In this document: positions 8,279-16,886 of the stretch, piece after piece
Layout of the letters: each line of letters starts with the position of its first letter
How positions within the stretch are numbered: position 1 is the stretch's first letter
Source of the DNA: an uncultured Roseibium sp.
Lineage (GTDB): Bacteria; Pseudomonadota; Alphaproteobacteria; Rhizobiales; Stappiaceae
Length of the DNA: 64,000 nucleotides
NCBI RefSeq assembly: GCF_963675985.1
Contig: NZ_OY780958.1
Location: 2,542,001 to 2,606,000, forward strand
Direction: 5' to 3'
Position numbers and translations under genes: made by a program
Notes under the pieces: generated by a model
What the model saw: only the letters and a program-made list of their open reading frames with translations
Database searches by the model: none
What the model was told of the DNA's origin: nothing

Positions 8279-9481
8279 ATGAAGCATTTGAAGACACTGG
8301 TGGCAGCGGCCACCACGCTCCTGACTGTTGCGGGTTCGGCGCATGCCGCAGACCCCATCAAGATCGGCGAGATCAACCACTACAAGCGCATGGCTGCCTT
8401 TGCCGAACCCTACAAGAAGGGCATCGAGTTGGCGCTTGACGAAGTCAATGGTGCCGGCGGCGTCCTCGGCCGTCCGCTGGAATTCATCTTCCGCGACGAC
8501 AACGGCAAGCCGGGCGATGCGGTGAAGATCGCCGAGGAACTCATGACCCGCGACGGCGCCGTCATGCTGACCGGCACCATCCTGTCCAACGTCGGCCTCG
8601 CCATCTCTTCGTTGGCCGCTGAAAAGGGATACATCTACCTGGCCGCAGAACCGCTGGCCGATGCCATCGTCTGGGAGTCTGGCAACCCCTATACATTCCG
8701 TCTGCGCACCTCCACATATGTGCAGGCAGCCATGCTGGCCGAGGAAGCCGCAAAGACGGATGCGATCCGCTACGCCACCATCGCGCCGAACTACGCCTAC
8801 GGCACGGCTGCCGTCGCAGCCTTCAAGGAAAACCTGAAGAAGCTGAAGCCGGAAGTCGAATTCGTCACCGAACAGTGGCCGGCCCTGTTCAAGATCGACG
8901 CGGGTGCGGAAGTCCAGGCCATCGAAGCCGCCAAGCCCGATGCGATCTACAACGTCACTTTCGGCACCGACCTGCAGAAGTTCGTCCGCGAAGGCAACAC
9001 TCGCGGTCTGTTCGACGGCCGCAAGGTCTACGGCCTGCTCACAGGCGAGCCGGAATATCTCGACCCGCTCGGCGATGAAGCGCCGGAAGGCTGGTTCGTG
9101 ACCGGCTACCCCTGGTACGGCGTCACGGACGGTCCCGCCAAGGCTTTCGTCGATGCCTATATGGCCGCCTATCCGGGTGAAACCCCGAAGATCGGCTCCC
9201 TTGTCGGCTACATGACCGTCGAGACCATTGCCGCCGCCCTGAAGAAAGCCGGTTCCACGGACACCAAGGCCCTGCTGGCCGCCTTCAAGGACCTGAAAGT
9301 CGAGACGCCGATGGGCGAGATCACCTATCGCGGCCTCGATCACCAGTCCACCATGGGCGCCTATGTCGGCACCACCACCGTCAAGGACGGCAAGGGCGTG
9401 ATGGTCGACTGGGAATACAAGAGCCCGGTCCCGTACATGCCGAGCGACGAGGAAATCAAGAAGATTCGCCCGGCCGAGTAA
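8279..9481 (+). CDS. Branched-chain amino acid-type ABC transporter substrate-binding protein
   Basis: This is a 400-residue periplasmic binding protein of the LivJ class. The signal peptide runs to about residue 23 (ending GSAHA), followed by DPIKIGEINHYKR. The body has LDEVNGAGGVLGRPLE and DNGKPGDAVKIAEEL, typical of the family. The ATG at 8279 has GAGGG five bases upstream; the in-frame ATG at 8267 lies in front of that site. It heads the liv-type operon and very likely imports the substrate of the upstream enzymes. Members of this class often bind aromatic acids and not only amino acids. Confidence 0.9.
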   Translation: MKHLKTLVAAATTLLTVAGSAHAADPIKIGEINHYKRMAAFAEPYKKGIELALDEVNGAGGVLGRPLEFIFRDDNGKPGDAVKIAEELMTRDGAVMLTGTILSNVGLAISSLAAEKGYIYLAAEPLADAIVWESGNPYTFRLRTSTYVQAAMLAEEAAKTDAIRYATIAPNYAYGTAAVAAFKENLKKLKPEVEFVTEQWPALFKIDAGAEVQAIEAAKPDAIYNVTFGTDLQKFVREGNTRGLFDGRKVYGLLTGEPEYLDPLGDEAPEGWFVTGYPWYGVTDGPAKAFVDAYMAAYPGETPKIGSLVGYMTVETIAAALKKAGSTDTKALLAAFKDLKVETPMGEITYRGLDHQSTMGAYVGTTTVKDGKGVMVDWEYKSPVPYMPSDEEIKKIRPAE

Positions 9482-9511
9482 GCCGGACGCAGGTTTCTCT
9501 TTTCGCACAAC

Positions 9512-9546
9512 GTCCGCCGCGCTTATCCCATCTGCGCGCGGCGGAC
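9512..9546 (+). other. Stem-loop between binding-protein and permease genes
   Basis: Arms GTCCGCCGCGC and GCGCGGCGGAC pair perfectly over 11 bp with a 13-base loop and no U tract. Such hairpins after binding-protein genes usually stabilise the upstream mRNA or attenuate permease expression. Confidence 0.5.
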
Positions 9547-9585
9547 ACGGACCTCCCCCCTTTGGTTTCGGATAGATAGATCGTC

Positions 9586-11448
9586 ATGGGTCTTTTTGTG
9601 GCACAGCTCCTGACGGGGCTTGCAAATGCGGCAGCCTTGTTTCTCGTCGCCTCCGGACTGTCGCTGATTTTCGGCGTCACACGGATCGTGAACTTCGCGC
9701 ACGGATCGCTCTACATGCTGGGCGCCTATTTCGGCGTGACGCTGATGAACATGCTGCCCGGCGCCTTCGGCTTCTGGGGATCGATCCTCATGTCGGGGCT
9801 TATTGTCGGCCTGATCGGCATCGTCATCGAAATCTGTGTTCTGAGGCCCGTCTACCGTGCGCCGGAGCTGTTCCAGCTCGTGGCCACCTTCGGCGTCATT
9901 CTGGTGATCCAGGACCTCACCCTGATGATCTGGGGTGCGGAAGATCAGCTCGGACCGCGCGCTCCCGGCCTGAAATCCGTCGTGCGCATCCTGGGCGAAC
10001 CGGTCCCGCAATACGATCTGGCGCTCATCGCGATCACCCCGGTCATTCTGCTGGGTCTGTGGTGGCTGATCGCGAAGACCCGCGTCGGCATTCTCGTGCG
10101 CGCCGCCACGCAGGACCGTGAAATGGTCGGCGCGCTCGGCGTCAACCAGTCCTGGCTCTTTACAGGCGTGTTCTTCCTCGGCTCGATGCTTGCCGGCCTC
10201 GGCGGCGCGATTCAGCTGCCAAAGGGGGGCGCGGATCTGCTGATGGACCTGAACATCATATCCGCCGTCTTCGTCGTGGTCGTCATTGGCGGCATGGGGT
10301 CCATTCCCGGCGCCTTCGTGGCCTCGGTCCTCATTTCCGTTCTTAACGTGTTCGGCGTGTCCTACCTGCCGCAGAGCACACTGGTGCTAATGTATGTGGT
10401 CATGGCGATCGTCCTGCTGGTCCGCCCCTACGGCCTGTTCGGCCGGGAGGAAAAGGCCGGCGAGCATGGACAGGTGGGCGAACCGGAGCGGCCGATCCGC
10501 CCGGCGAATATGCGCGGGCGGCTTCTCGTTGCCGCCCTGCTCGCGGTGCTGGCGCTCGTTCCGGTCTTCGGCAGCAATTTCACCCAGGTGCTGATCACCG
10601 ACATCCTCATCTTCTGCCTGTTCGCCGCCTCCCTGCAGTTCATGCTGAGCACCGGCGGGCTGGTCAGTTTCGGCCATGCCGCCTATTTCGGCGGCGGCGC
10701 CTATGCGGCCGCCCTTCTGGTCACCTATGCCGGCAGCCCGATGGAACTCGCCTTCCTGTTTGCCCCGTTGGCCGCAGGTCTTCTCGCGATCATCTTCGGC
10801 TGGTTCTGCATCCGGCTCAGCGGCGTCTATTTCGCCATGCTGACGCTCGCCTTCAGCCAGCTCGTCTGGTCGCTGGTGTTCCAGTGGTACGACGTCACCG
10901 GCGGCGACGACGGCCTGGTGAATATCTGGCCGGCAAAATGGCTGTCGGGTACCACGGCCTATTACTATTTCACCCTGATCGTCGGCATCGGCGGCATCAT
11001 CCTCTTGCGCCACCTGACCCATGCCCCTCTCGGCTATACCCTGCGCGCAACCCGCGATAGCGCCCGTCAGGCGGAAGCGACCGGCATCAACGTGAAGCGC
11101 GTCCAGTGGGTGGCCTTCGCCACCGCGGGCGCCATGGCGGGCCTTGCGGGCGGGCTGTTCGTGTTCTCCAAGGGCTCGATCTTCCCCAACGAACTGGAAA
11201 TCGGCAAAAGCTTCGATGCGCTGATCGTGGTGTTCCTGGGCGGTGTGAAGACCCTTTCCGGCGGCGTGGTCGGGGCGGCCTTCATGGAAAGCGCGAAGGA
11301 CTGGTTGACCCGCCTTGAGTACTGGCGTCTGGTCCTCGGCCTGGTGATCATCGGGGTCGTCATCATCGCGCCTGACGGCATCGTGGGCACCGTGCGCAAG
11401 GTCGCCGAACGTATCGGCTTGCGCCGGACCGAGGAGTTCATGAAATGA
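9586..11448 (+). CDS. Fused LivH-LivM ABC transporter permease
   Basis: This 620-residue membrane protein combines the two permeases of a branched-chain-type importer in one chain. Residues about 1-295 match LivH (SGLSLIFGVTRIVNFAHGSL near the start, GGMGSIPGAFVASVLISV near 245). Residues about 310-610 match LivM (LSTGGLVSFGHAAYFGGGAY, then LRATRDSARQAEATGIN). A charged cytoplasmic linker near residues 285-305 (GREEKAGEHGQVGE) joins them. LivH and LivM are usually separate proteins of about 300 residues. It overlaps the LivG gene by 4 bases. Confidence 0.92.
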   Translation: MGLFVAQLLTGLANAAALFLVASGLSLIFGVTRIVNFAHGSLYMLGAYFGVTLMNMLPGAFGFWGSILMSGLIVGLIGIVIEICVLRPVYRAPELFQLVATFGVILVIQDLTLMIWGAEDQLGPRAPGLKSVVRILGEPVPQYDLALIAITPVILLGLWWLIAKTRVGILVRAATQDREMVGALGVNQSWLFTGVFFLGSMLAGLGGAIQLPKGGADLLMDLNIISAVFVVVVIGGMGSIPGAFVASVLISVLNVFGVSYLPQSTLVLMYVVMAIVLLVRPYGLFGREEKAGEHGQVGEPERPIRPANMRGRLLVAALLAVLALVPVFGSNFTQVLITDILIFCLFAASLQFMLSTGGLVSFGHAAYFGGGAYAAALLVTYAGSPMELAFLFAPLAAGLLAIIFGWFCIRLSGVYFAMLTLAFSQLVWSLVFQWYDVTGGDDGLVNIWPAKWLSGTTAYYYFTLIVGIGGIILLRHLTHAPLGYTLRATRDSARQAEATGINVKRVQWVAFATAGAMAGLAGGLFVFSKGSIFPNELEIGKSFDALIVVFLGGVKTLSGGVVGAAFMESAKDWLTRLEYWRLVLGLVIIGVVIIAPDGIVGTVRKVAERIGLRRTEEFMK

Positions 11449-12218
11449 CAGCTGTTCTCAAGGTCGAAAACCTCGTCAGGACCTTCGGCGGCGTCAAGGC
11501 GGTCGCAGGCGTCAGCTTCGAAGTCGCACCCGGTGAACTGAAAGCCCTGATCGGGCCCAATGGCGCGGGCAAGTCCACCTGCTTCAACATGTTGATGGGA
11601 CAGCTGAAGCCCACCTCCGGCAAGGTCTATCTGAACGGCGAGAACATCACCGGCCGCCCTCCCCGCGATATCTGGCGGCGGGGCGTCGGCCGGACGTTCC
11701 AGATCACCGGCACCTACCAGAGCATGACGGTGGCGGAGAACGTGCAGATGGCGCTGATGTCCCATCATCGCAAGCTGTTTGCGGTGCGGCCCTATGCCTA
11801 CAAGCTCTACCGGGACGAAGCGATTGCCCTGCTCGATGTGGTCGGCATGGCGGACCAGGCCGACCGGGCCTGTGCCATTCTGGCCTATGGCGACCTGAAA
11901 CGGCTGGAGCTGGCGATCGCGCTTGCCAACGAACCGACCCTTCTGCTCATGGACGAGCCCACCGCCGGCATGGCGCCGAAGGAGCGGATCAACCTGATGC
12001 AGCTGACGGCCGATATCGTCCGAGAGCGTGGTGTCAGCGTGCTATTCACCGAACATGACATGGACGTCGTCTTTGCCCATGCCCACCATATCATGGTGCT
12101 CAACCGGGGCGAACTGATCGCCGACGGCACGGCGAGCGAGGTGCGCAATAACCCGCAAGTCCAGGAAGTCTATCTCGGCGGCGGCACTCTTTACGAACAG
12201 GAGACGGCCGATGCTTGA
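11445..12218 (+). CDS. livG: ABC transporter ATP-binding protein, LivG type
   Basis: This 257-residue ATPase has Walker A GPNGAGKST near residue 38, the signature AYGDLKRLELAIAL near 147 and Walker B LLLMDEPTAGM near 167. An H-loop follows in FTEHDMDVVF. The signature is the LivG variant (YGDLKRLE in place of LSGGQ). It energises the fused permease together with the LivF protein encoded by the next, overlapping gene. Confidence 0.93.
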   Translation: MTAVLKVENLVRTFGGVKAVAGVSFEVAPGELKALIGPNGAGKSTCFNMLMGQLKPTSGKVYLNGENITGRPPRDIWRRGVGRTFQITGTYQSMTVAENVQMALMSHHRKLFAVRPYAYKLYRDEAIALLDVVGMADQADRACAILAYGDLKRLELAIALANEPTLLLMDEPTAGMAPKERINLMQLTADIVRERGVSVLFTEHDMDVVFAHAHHIMVLNRGELIADGTASEVRNNPQVQEVYLGGGTLYEQETADA

Positions 12219-12912
12219 GATATCCTGTCTGAACAGCTTCTACGGCAAGGCCCATATCCTGAACGATCTCGGCTTCTCCGTTTCCCGGGGCGAAGTGGTC
12301 GCCCTGCTTGGCCGCAACGGCGCAGGCAAGACCACGACGATGAAATCCATCATGCAGCTCGTGCGACCAAAATCCGGCAAGGTGACGTTCGACGGCAAGG
12401 ACATCACCGCCATGCCGTCACACAAGGTGGCGCGCTTCGGCCTCGGCTATGTTCCCGAAGAACGGCGCATCTTCACCGATCTGACCATTCTGGAAAACCT
12501 GGAAGTCGGCCGGCAGGCCGTGCGGCAGGATGCGCCCTCCTGGACCGCCGAAGCCCTGTTCGAGCTGTTCCCCAACCTCTCGGAACGGCGCTACAACCGC
12601 GGCAAGGCCTTGTCCGGCGGGGAGCAGCAGATGCTCACCATCGCCCGCACCCTGATGGGCAATCCCAAGCTTCTGTTGCTCGATGAACCTTCGGAAGGCA
12701 TCGCGCCGGTAATTGTGGAGCAGATGGCCAAGACCATCCTCCGCTTCAAGCAGGAAGGCCTGACGGTTATCATTTCCGAGCAGAACCTGCATTTTGCCCG
12801 GATCGTCGCCGACCGGGCGGTCATCATCGAGAGCGGTGAAAAGAAGTTCGACGGCACATTCTCCGAGCTTGAAAAACAACCGGAGATCCGCGATGCATAC
12901 CTGTCCGTGTAG
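12211..12912 (+). CDS. livF: ABC transporter ATP-binding protein, LivF type
   Basis: This 233-residue second ATPase of the importer has Walker A GRNGAGKTTT, signature LSGGEQQML and Walker B LLLLDEPSEGI. It overlaps the livG gene by 8 bases and ends 25 bases before the MarR gene, so all these genes probably share a transcript. Confidence 0.93.
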   Translation: MLEISCLNSFYGKAHILNDLGFSVSRGEVVALLGRNGAGKTTTMKSIMQLVRPKSGKVTFDGKDITAMPSHKVARFGLGYVPEERRIFTDLTILENLEVGRQAVRQDAPSWTAEALFELFPNLSERRYNRGKALSGGEQQMLTIARTLMGNPKLLLLDEPSEGIAPVIVEQMAKTILRFKQEGLTVIISEQNLHFARIVADRAVIIESGEKKFDGTFSELEKQPEIRDAYLSV

Positions 12913-12937
12913 CAGCCGCGGCGATTGAGGAAAAAGC

Positions 12938-13429
12938 GTGACCGATCAAGCCGACGAAACCCTGGAACCGGCATCCGGACAAAGTCAGGAAACCCGACCG
13001 GCGCCAGACCACGGCCCGGACCATGGCTATGTTCTCGACGAGCAGATCGGTTATATCCTGCGCAAGGCCTATCAGCGCAACGCGGTCATCTTTTCCGAAA
13101 AAATCCACGACCTGACGCCGACCCAGTTCGCGGTCATGGCGCGGCTGACGGAACTCGGCTCCGTCTCCCAGAACCAGCTCGGCCGCACGGTCGGGCTGGA
13201 CGTGGCGACCACCAAGGGCGTGGTCGACCGCCTCAATGCCCGAGGGCTCGTGCATTCGAGGAAAGATCCGAACGACAAGCGCCGGCAGCTGATTTCCCTC
13301 ACCCCGGAGGGCTGGAAACATTTCCTCTCCAACGCTTCGCTTGGTCTTGAAGTCTCCGAGGAAACCATTGCACCGCTGACCCAGTCGGAACAGCGCACCC
13401 TCCTGCGGCTCCTGAAAAAGATGCAGTAG
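12938..13429 (+). CDS. MarR family transcriptional regulator
   Basis: This 163-residue winged-helix protein has the MarR core between residues about 35 and 150. The recognition region is LGRTVGLDVATTKGVVDRLNARG, and the wing is RKDPNDKRRQLISLTPEG. The start is a GTG with GAGG nine bases upstream. It is the last gene of the operon and probably represses the cluster until its ligand, likely a pathway substrate or CoA ester, binds. The three 16-bp inverted repeats at 2377, 2491 and 3473 are the likely operators. No copy lies in front of this gene itself, consistent with read-through from the upstream promoters. Confidence 0.88.
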   Translation: MTDQADETLEPASGQSQETRPAPDHGPDHGYVLDEQIGYILRKAYQRNAVIFSEKIHDLTPTQFAVMARLTELGSVSQNQLGRTVGLDVATTKGVVDRLNARGLVHSRKDPNDKRRQLISLTPEGWKHFLSNASLGLEVSEETIAPLTQSEQRTLLRLLKKMQ

Positions 13430-13447
13430 GCCGGCGTCCGGCGTTTT
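13430..13447 (+). terminator. Possible short terminator after marR
   Basis: A short GC-rich hairpin, GCCGG-CGT-CCGGC, is followed by GTTTTC directly after the MarR stop. The stem is only 5 bp, so it is weak. Confidence 0.35.
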
Positions 13448-13480
13448 CGTATCGGCGTCGCATCCGGTTTTTGCGCCCTA

Positions 13481-13502
13481 AAATGATCCAAATGGATCAT
13501 TT
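13481..13502. promoter_or_regulatory. Perfect palindrome AAATGATCC-N4-GGATCATTT
   Basis: Nine-base arms pair perfectly around AAAT, 32 bases upstream of the RpiR start, in an AT-rich stretch that fits a promoter. It is probably an operator for the RpiR regulator (autoregulation), but the binding protein is inferred. Confidence 0.55.
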
Positions 13503-13534
13503 ATTTTTAATATGATTTACTTGTTGCAAAACTC

Positions 13535-14449
13535 ATGAGGCGGCGTAAAATCCTTGCTATGCATCACGCGCCTCTGAACACCGAAATTCTGACCAGGTTC
13601 GACACCATGTCGGCGCAGCTTCAGGCTGCGGCGCGGTTCGTGCTGGACCGCCCGCGCGACGTGGCGCTGCTGTCCATGCGCGAGCAGGCCCGGCAGGCGG
13701 GCGTGCAGCCGGCAACGATGACGCGCCTTGCAAAGCACCTGGGGTTGAACGGCTATGAGGACATCCGGGAGCGTTACGCGGAAGCCGTACGCGGCGGCGG
13801 CCTCGGCTTCTCCGGCAAGGTGACTGCCCAGCAGGCCAACCAGAAGCTGAAAGGCGACGAAGCGCTTGCCGCGGACATGCTCGGCGCGATCGGCACTCAG
13901 GTTCAAAGCCTTACAAATCCGGAGTTTCTCAGCCATATCGTGGCCGCGGCCGATGCCCTCTCCCGCGCCCAGCGCATCTACTGCCTCGGTCTCAGGGCAA
14001 GCCATGCCATTGCCTGGCATCTTCACTACGTCCTCACCCTGACCGGCCGGCAGTCTGTTCAGGTCGACGGCATTGCCGCGACCGGCCCCGACTGCCTCGC
14101 TCATGCCGGGCCGGACGATGTGCTGTTCGCGGTCAGCATCGCGCCTTATACGAAGCTGACCCTCGAGCTTGCCGACTATGCTGTTCAAAACGGCATCCCC
14201 GTCGTCGCTCTGACCGACAGTGCCGTCGCACCGCTCGCCCAGATCGCAAAGCACACGATTCTGGTGCCGACCGGCAGCCCGTCGTTCTTTCACACCATGT
14301 CCCCCGGCTTCATCGTCGCCGAAATCCTCGGAGCGATCGTCGCCGGGCGCAGCGGGGAGGACGCCCTTGCGGCCCTCACCCATGTCGACGCCCTGCACGC
14401 CGCGCTCGGCAGCCACGTCCAGTCCCTCTCAGCCAAGAGGTCATCATGA
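13535..14449 (+). CDS. MurR/RpiR family transcriptional regulator
   Basis: This 304-residue regulator has an N-terminal HTH_6 domain (residues about 10-90, with ARQAGVQPATMTRLAKHLG). A SIS domain (about 130-275) carries IYCLGLRASHAIAWHL and FAVSIAPYTKLTLELADYA. SIS domains bind phosphosugars or related ligands. No clear ribosome site precedes the ATG at 13535; the ATG at 13559 is an alternative. Its stop overlaps the start of the aminotransferase gene (ATGA), so it is cotranscribed with, and probably controls, that gene. Confidence 0.87.
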   Translation: MRRRKILAMHHAPLNTEILTRFDTMSAQLQAAARFVLDRPRDVALLSMREQARQAGVQPATMTRLAKHLGLNGYEDIRERYAEAVRGGGLGFSGKVTAQQANQKLKGDEALAADMLGAIGTQVQSLTNPEFLSHIVAAADALSRAQRIYCLGLRASHAIAWHLHYVLTLTGRQSVQVDGIAATGPDCLAHAGPDDVLFAVSIAPYTKLTLELADYAVQNGIPVVALTDSAVAPLAQIAKHTILVPTGSPSFFHTMSPGFIVAEILGAIVAGRSGEDALAALTHVDALHAALGSHVQSLSAKRSS

Positions 14450-15771
14450 CCCATCTTCTGCATCGCAATGCCAATGCCACCATGCCGGTTGCCGTCAGCG
14501 GCAAAGGCGTCGAACTCTTCGACAGCACCGGCAAGGCCTATATCGACGCCTCGGGCGGGGCCGCCGTCTCGTGCCTCGGTCACAGCCATCCGGATGTGCT
14601 CGGCGCCCTGCATCGGCAGCTGGATCAATTGGCTTACGCGCACACCGGGTTCTTCACGACGGATGTCGCCGAAAAGCTCGCCGACAATCTCGTCGCCCAT
14701 GCACCCGACGGCCTGGACCATGTCTATCTGGTCAGTGGCGGTTCGGAAGCGGTCGAGGCGGCCCTAAAGATGGCCCGGCAGTATTTCGTTGAAAAAGGCG
14801 AGACGCAGCGCCGGCATATCATCGCCCGCCGGCAGAGCTATCACGGCAATACCCTCGGCGCGCTTGCCACCGGCGGCAACGAATGGCGGCGGAGCCAGTT
14901 CAAGCCGCTGCTCGTCGAGACCCACCACATCGACCCGTGTTTCGCCTACCGGTTTCAGCAGGAAGGCGAAAGCGATGCGGACTATGCCGCGCGCGCGGCG
15001 CAGGCTCTGGAAGACAAGATCCTGGAACTTGGCACCGATGAGGTGATTGCCTTTGTCGCCGAAACCGTGGTCGGAGCGACCGCAGGCGCCGTGCCGCCGG
15101 TCGGAGATTATTTCAAACGGATCCGCGAGATCTGCGACCGCTACGGCGTGCTTCTGATCCTCGACGAGGTCATGTGCGGGATGGGCCGGACCGGGACACT
15201 GCATGCCTGCGAACAGGACGGCATCTCACCGGACCTGATGACCATCGCCAAGGGGCTTGGCGGCGGCTATCAACCGGTCGGCGCGGTGCTTTTGCAGGGC
15301 AAGATCTTCGAGGCCTTTTCAAAAGGCTCCGGTTTCTTCCAGCACGGGCATACCTATATGGGCCATCCCATGGCGGCGGCTGCCGGTCTGGCCGTGCAGG
15401 AGATCATCCAGCGGGACAACCTTTTGGCCAATGTGAAGGCCATGGGCGGCCTTCTGGAAAGCCGTCTCACCGAGTGCTTCGGCAATCACCATCATATCGG
15501 CGACATCCGCGGCCGAGGCCTGTTCCAGGCGATCGAACTCGTTGAGGATAGGTCGACGAAAGCCCCGTTCGATCCGGCGCTCAAGCTGAACGCCAAAATC
15601 AAGCGCGAGGCGATGGCCCGGGGTCTGATGGTCTATCCAATGGGCGGCACCATCGACGGGCTGACCGGCGATCACGTCCTGATCGCCCCGCCGTTCATTT
15701 CCGAACCGCACCACATCGACGCCATTGTCGAGCGGCTGGGCGATGCGGTGGATGCGGCCCTGGCAGGTTGA
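14446..15771 (+). CDS. Class III (PLP-dependent) aminotransferase
   Basis: This 441-residue enzyme is of the omega-amino acid/acetylornithine aminotransferase group. The PLP lysine is K269 in MTIAKGLGGGYQPVGA, and the conserved aspartate lies in LILDEVMCGMGRTG. It also has YLVSGGSEAVEAALKMARQ and HGHTYMGHPMAAAAG. It transfers an amino group from an omega- or beta-amino compound to a keto acid; the exact substrate is not readable. It is coupled to the RpiR gene. Confidence 0.9.
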   Translation: MTHLLHRNANATMPVAVSGKGVELFDSTGKAYIDASGGAAVSCLGHSHPDVLGALHRQLDQLAYAHTGFFTTDVAEKLADNLVAHAPDGLDHVYLVSGGSEAVEAALKMARQYFVEKGETQRRHIIARRQSYHGNTLGALATGGNEWRRSQFKPLLVETHHIDPCFAYRFQQEGESDADYAARAAQALEDKILELGTDEVIAFVAETVVGATAGAVPPVGDYFKRIREICDRYGVLLILDEVMCGMGRTGTLHACEQDGISPDLMTIAKGLGGGYQPVGAVLLQGKIFEAFSKGSGFFQHGHTYMGHPMAAAAGLAVQEIIQRDNLLANVKAMGGLLESRLTECFGNHHHIGDIRGRGLFQAIELVEDRSTKAPFDPALKLNAKIKREAMARGLMVYPMGGTIDGLTGDHVLIAPPFISEPHHIDAIVERLGDAVDAALAG

Positions 15772-15801
15772 GGCTCGATCCTTATTTAAGCAAAAGACGC
15801 G

Positions 15802-16770
15802 TCAGAGCTTGCTCGGCGATACGCCGAAAGCGGCTTTGAACTGCTTGGAGAACTCGCTGGAACTGCTGAAGCCACAGGCATAGGCGATTTGCGTCAGGGA
15901 CCGGTTCGCCGCGTTGGTCTCGATCATCCCCCGCGCCGCGCCCAGGCGGCGGTGCCTCAGGCGCTCCATGACCGTCTCGCCGTCAGAGAACACCTTGTAA
16001 AGGTAGCTGCGCGAAATCCCGCAGCCGGCGGCGATCTTTTCCGGGGTCAGGGACATATCCCTGTAATGCGCGTCGAGAAAGGCGACCACGCGGGCGCGAA
16101 TGGACTGGATTGCCAGGCTGTCTTCAGACGAGGCGCCTCCGGATACCAGAAAGAAGGCCACGGTATCCAGCATCTGGTTGGTCATGAAATCCACGGAGCG
16201 TTCGTCGAGGCTGTCCGCGTTTTTCAAAAGCTCGATGATCAGGCGTTGCATCATGTGGAAAATCGCGTCCGGCTGGACGATTTCCCGCGACAGGATGTCG
16301 GTGTTCCGGCCCACGCGATGTTCGAGCGCGGACAGGGGGATCTTGATGTTGAAGGTCGAATATTCCTCGGCGACCTTGAGCTTCGCGGCAAGGCCATTGT
16401 TCAGCAGATAGGCGTTCCGTGGCACCAGATGCGCAGACGCATCCGCAATCTGGATGTCTGCGGACCCGGTTTCGGGAAAGGATAGCGAGTAAAACGGCTC
16501 CTCATCATTGCCCGGAGAGGAGCGCGTGCGCTCGAATTGCTGATTGCCGAAGGCAATCCGGTTGAACGTGAGCGCGCCGACCTTACGGCTGTAGAGGCAG
16601 CCGGTCATCTCCCCGTCCCGGATGGCGCGCAGGTTCACGGCCCCCCAAAGTTGCCCGAACACGGTCCGCCAGTGATCGGCCCTGTGCCTGTCGCTGACAG
16701 CGTCCGTGTGCACCACAAGCGGCAACAAACTTGCCCCGGGATCCGGACCCAACTCCATCAATTCCGTCAA
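15802..16770 (-). CDS. AraC family transcriptional regulator
   Basis: This 322-residue regulator has an N-terminal ligand-binding region resembling the AraC-binding-like domain of FeaR-type activators. The C-terminal double helix-turn-helix spans residues about 225-320 (EKIAAGCGISRSYLYKVFSD, then LTQIAYACGFSSSSEFSKQF). The TTG at 16768-16770 has GGGAGG five bases upstream and is preferred; the ATG at 16758 is the alternative. It is divergent from the TRAP operon starting at 16887 and is its probable activator. Confidence 0.87.
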   Translation of the reverse strand: MTELMELGPDPGASLLPLVVHTDAVSDRHRADHWRTVFGQLWGAVNLRAIRDGEMTGCLYSRKVGALTFNRIAFGNQQFERTRSSPGNDEEPFYSLSFPETGSADIQIADASAHLVPRNAYLLNNGLAAKLKVAEEYSTFNIKIPLSALEHRVGRNTDILSREIVQPDAIFHMMQRLIIELLKNADSLDERSVDFMTNQMLDTVAFFLVSGGASSEDSLAIQSIRARVVAFLDAHYRDMSLTPEKIAAGCGISRSYLYKVFSDGETVMERLRHRRLGAARGMIETNAANRSLTQIAYACGFSSSSEFSKQFKAAFGVSPSKL

Positions 16771-16886
16771 TGTGTCCTCCCACAGACCTGCGAGTGGACG
16801 CTAGCACAAAAGAAAGTGTGCTCCAACGCAAGCCCGGCGGGGAGCCTGGTCCTAGAGTCGACGGTGAGGAATTTCGGGAGGATTGC

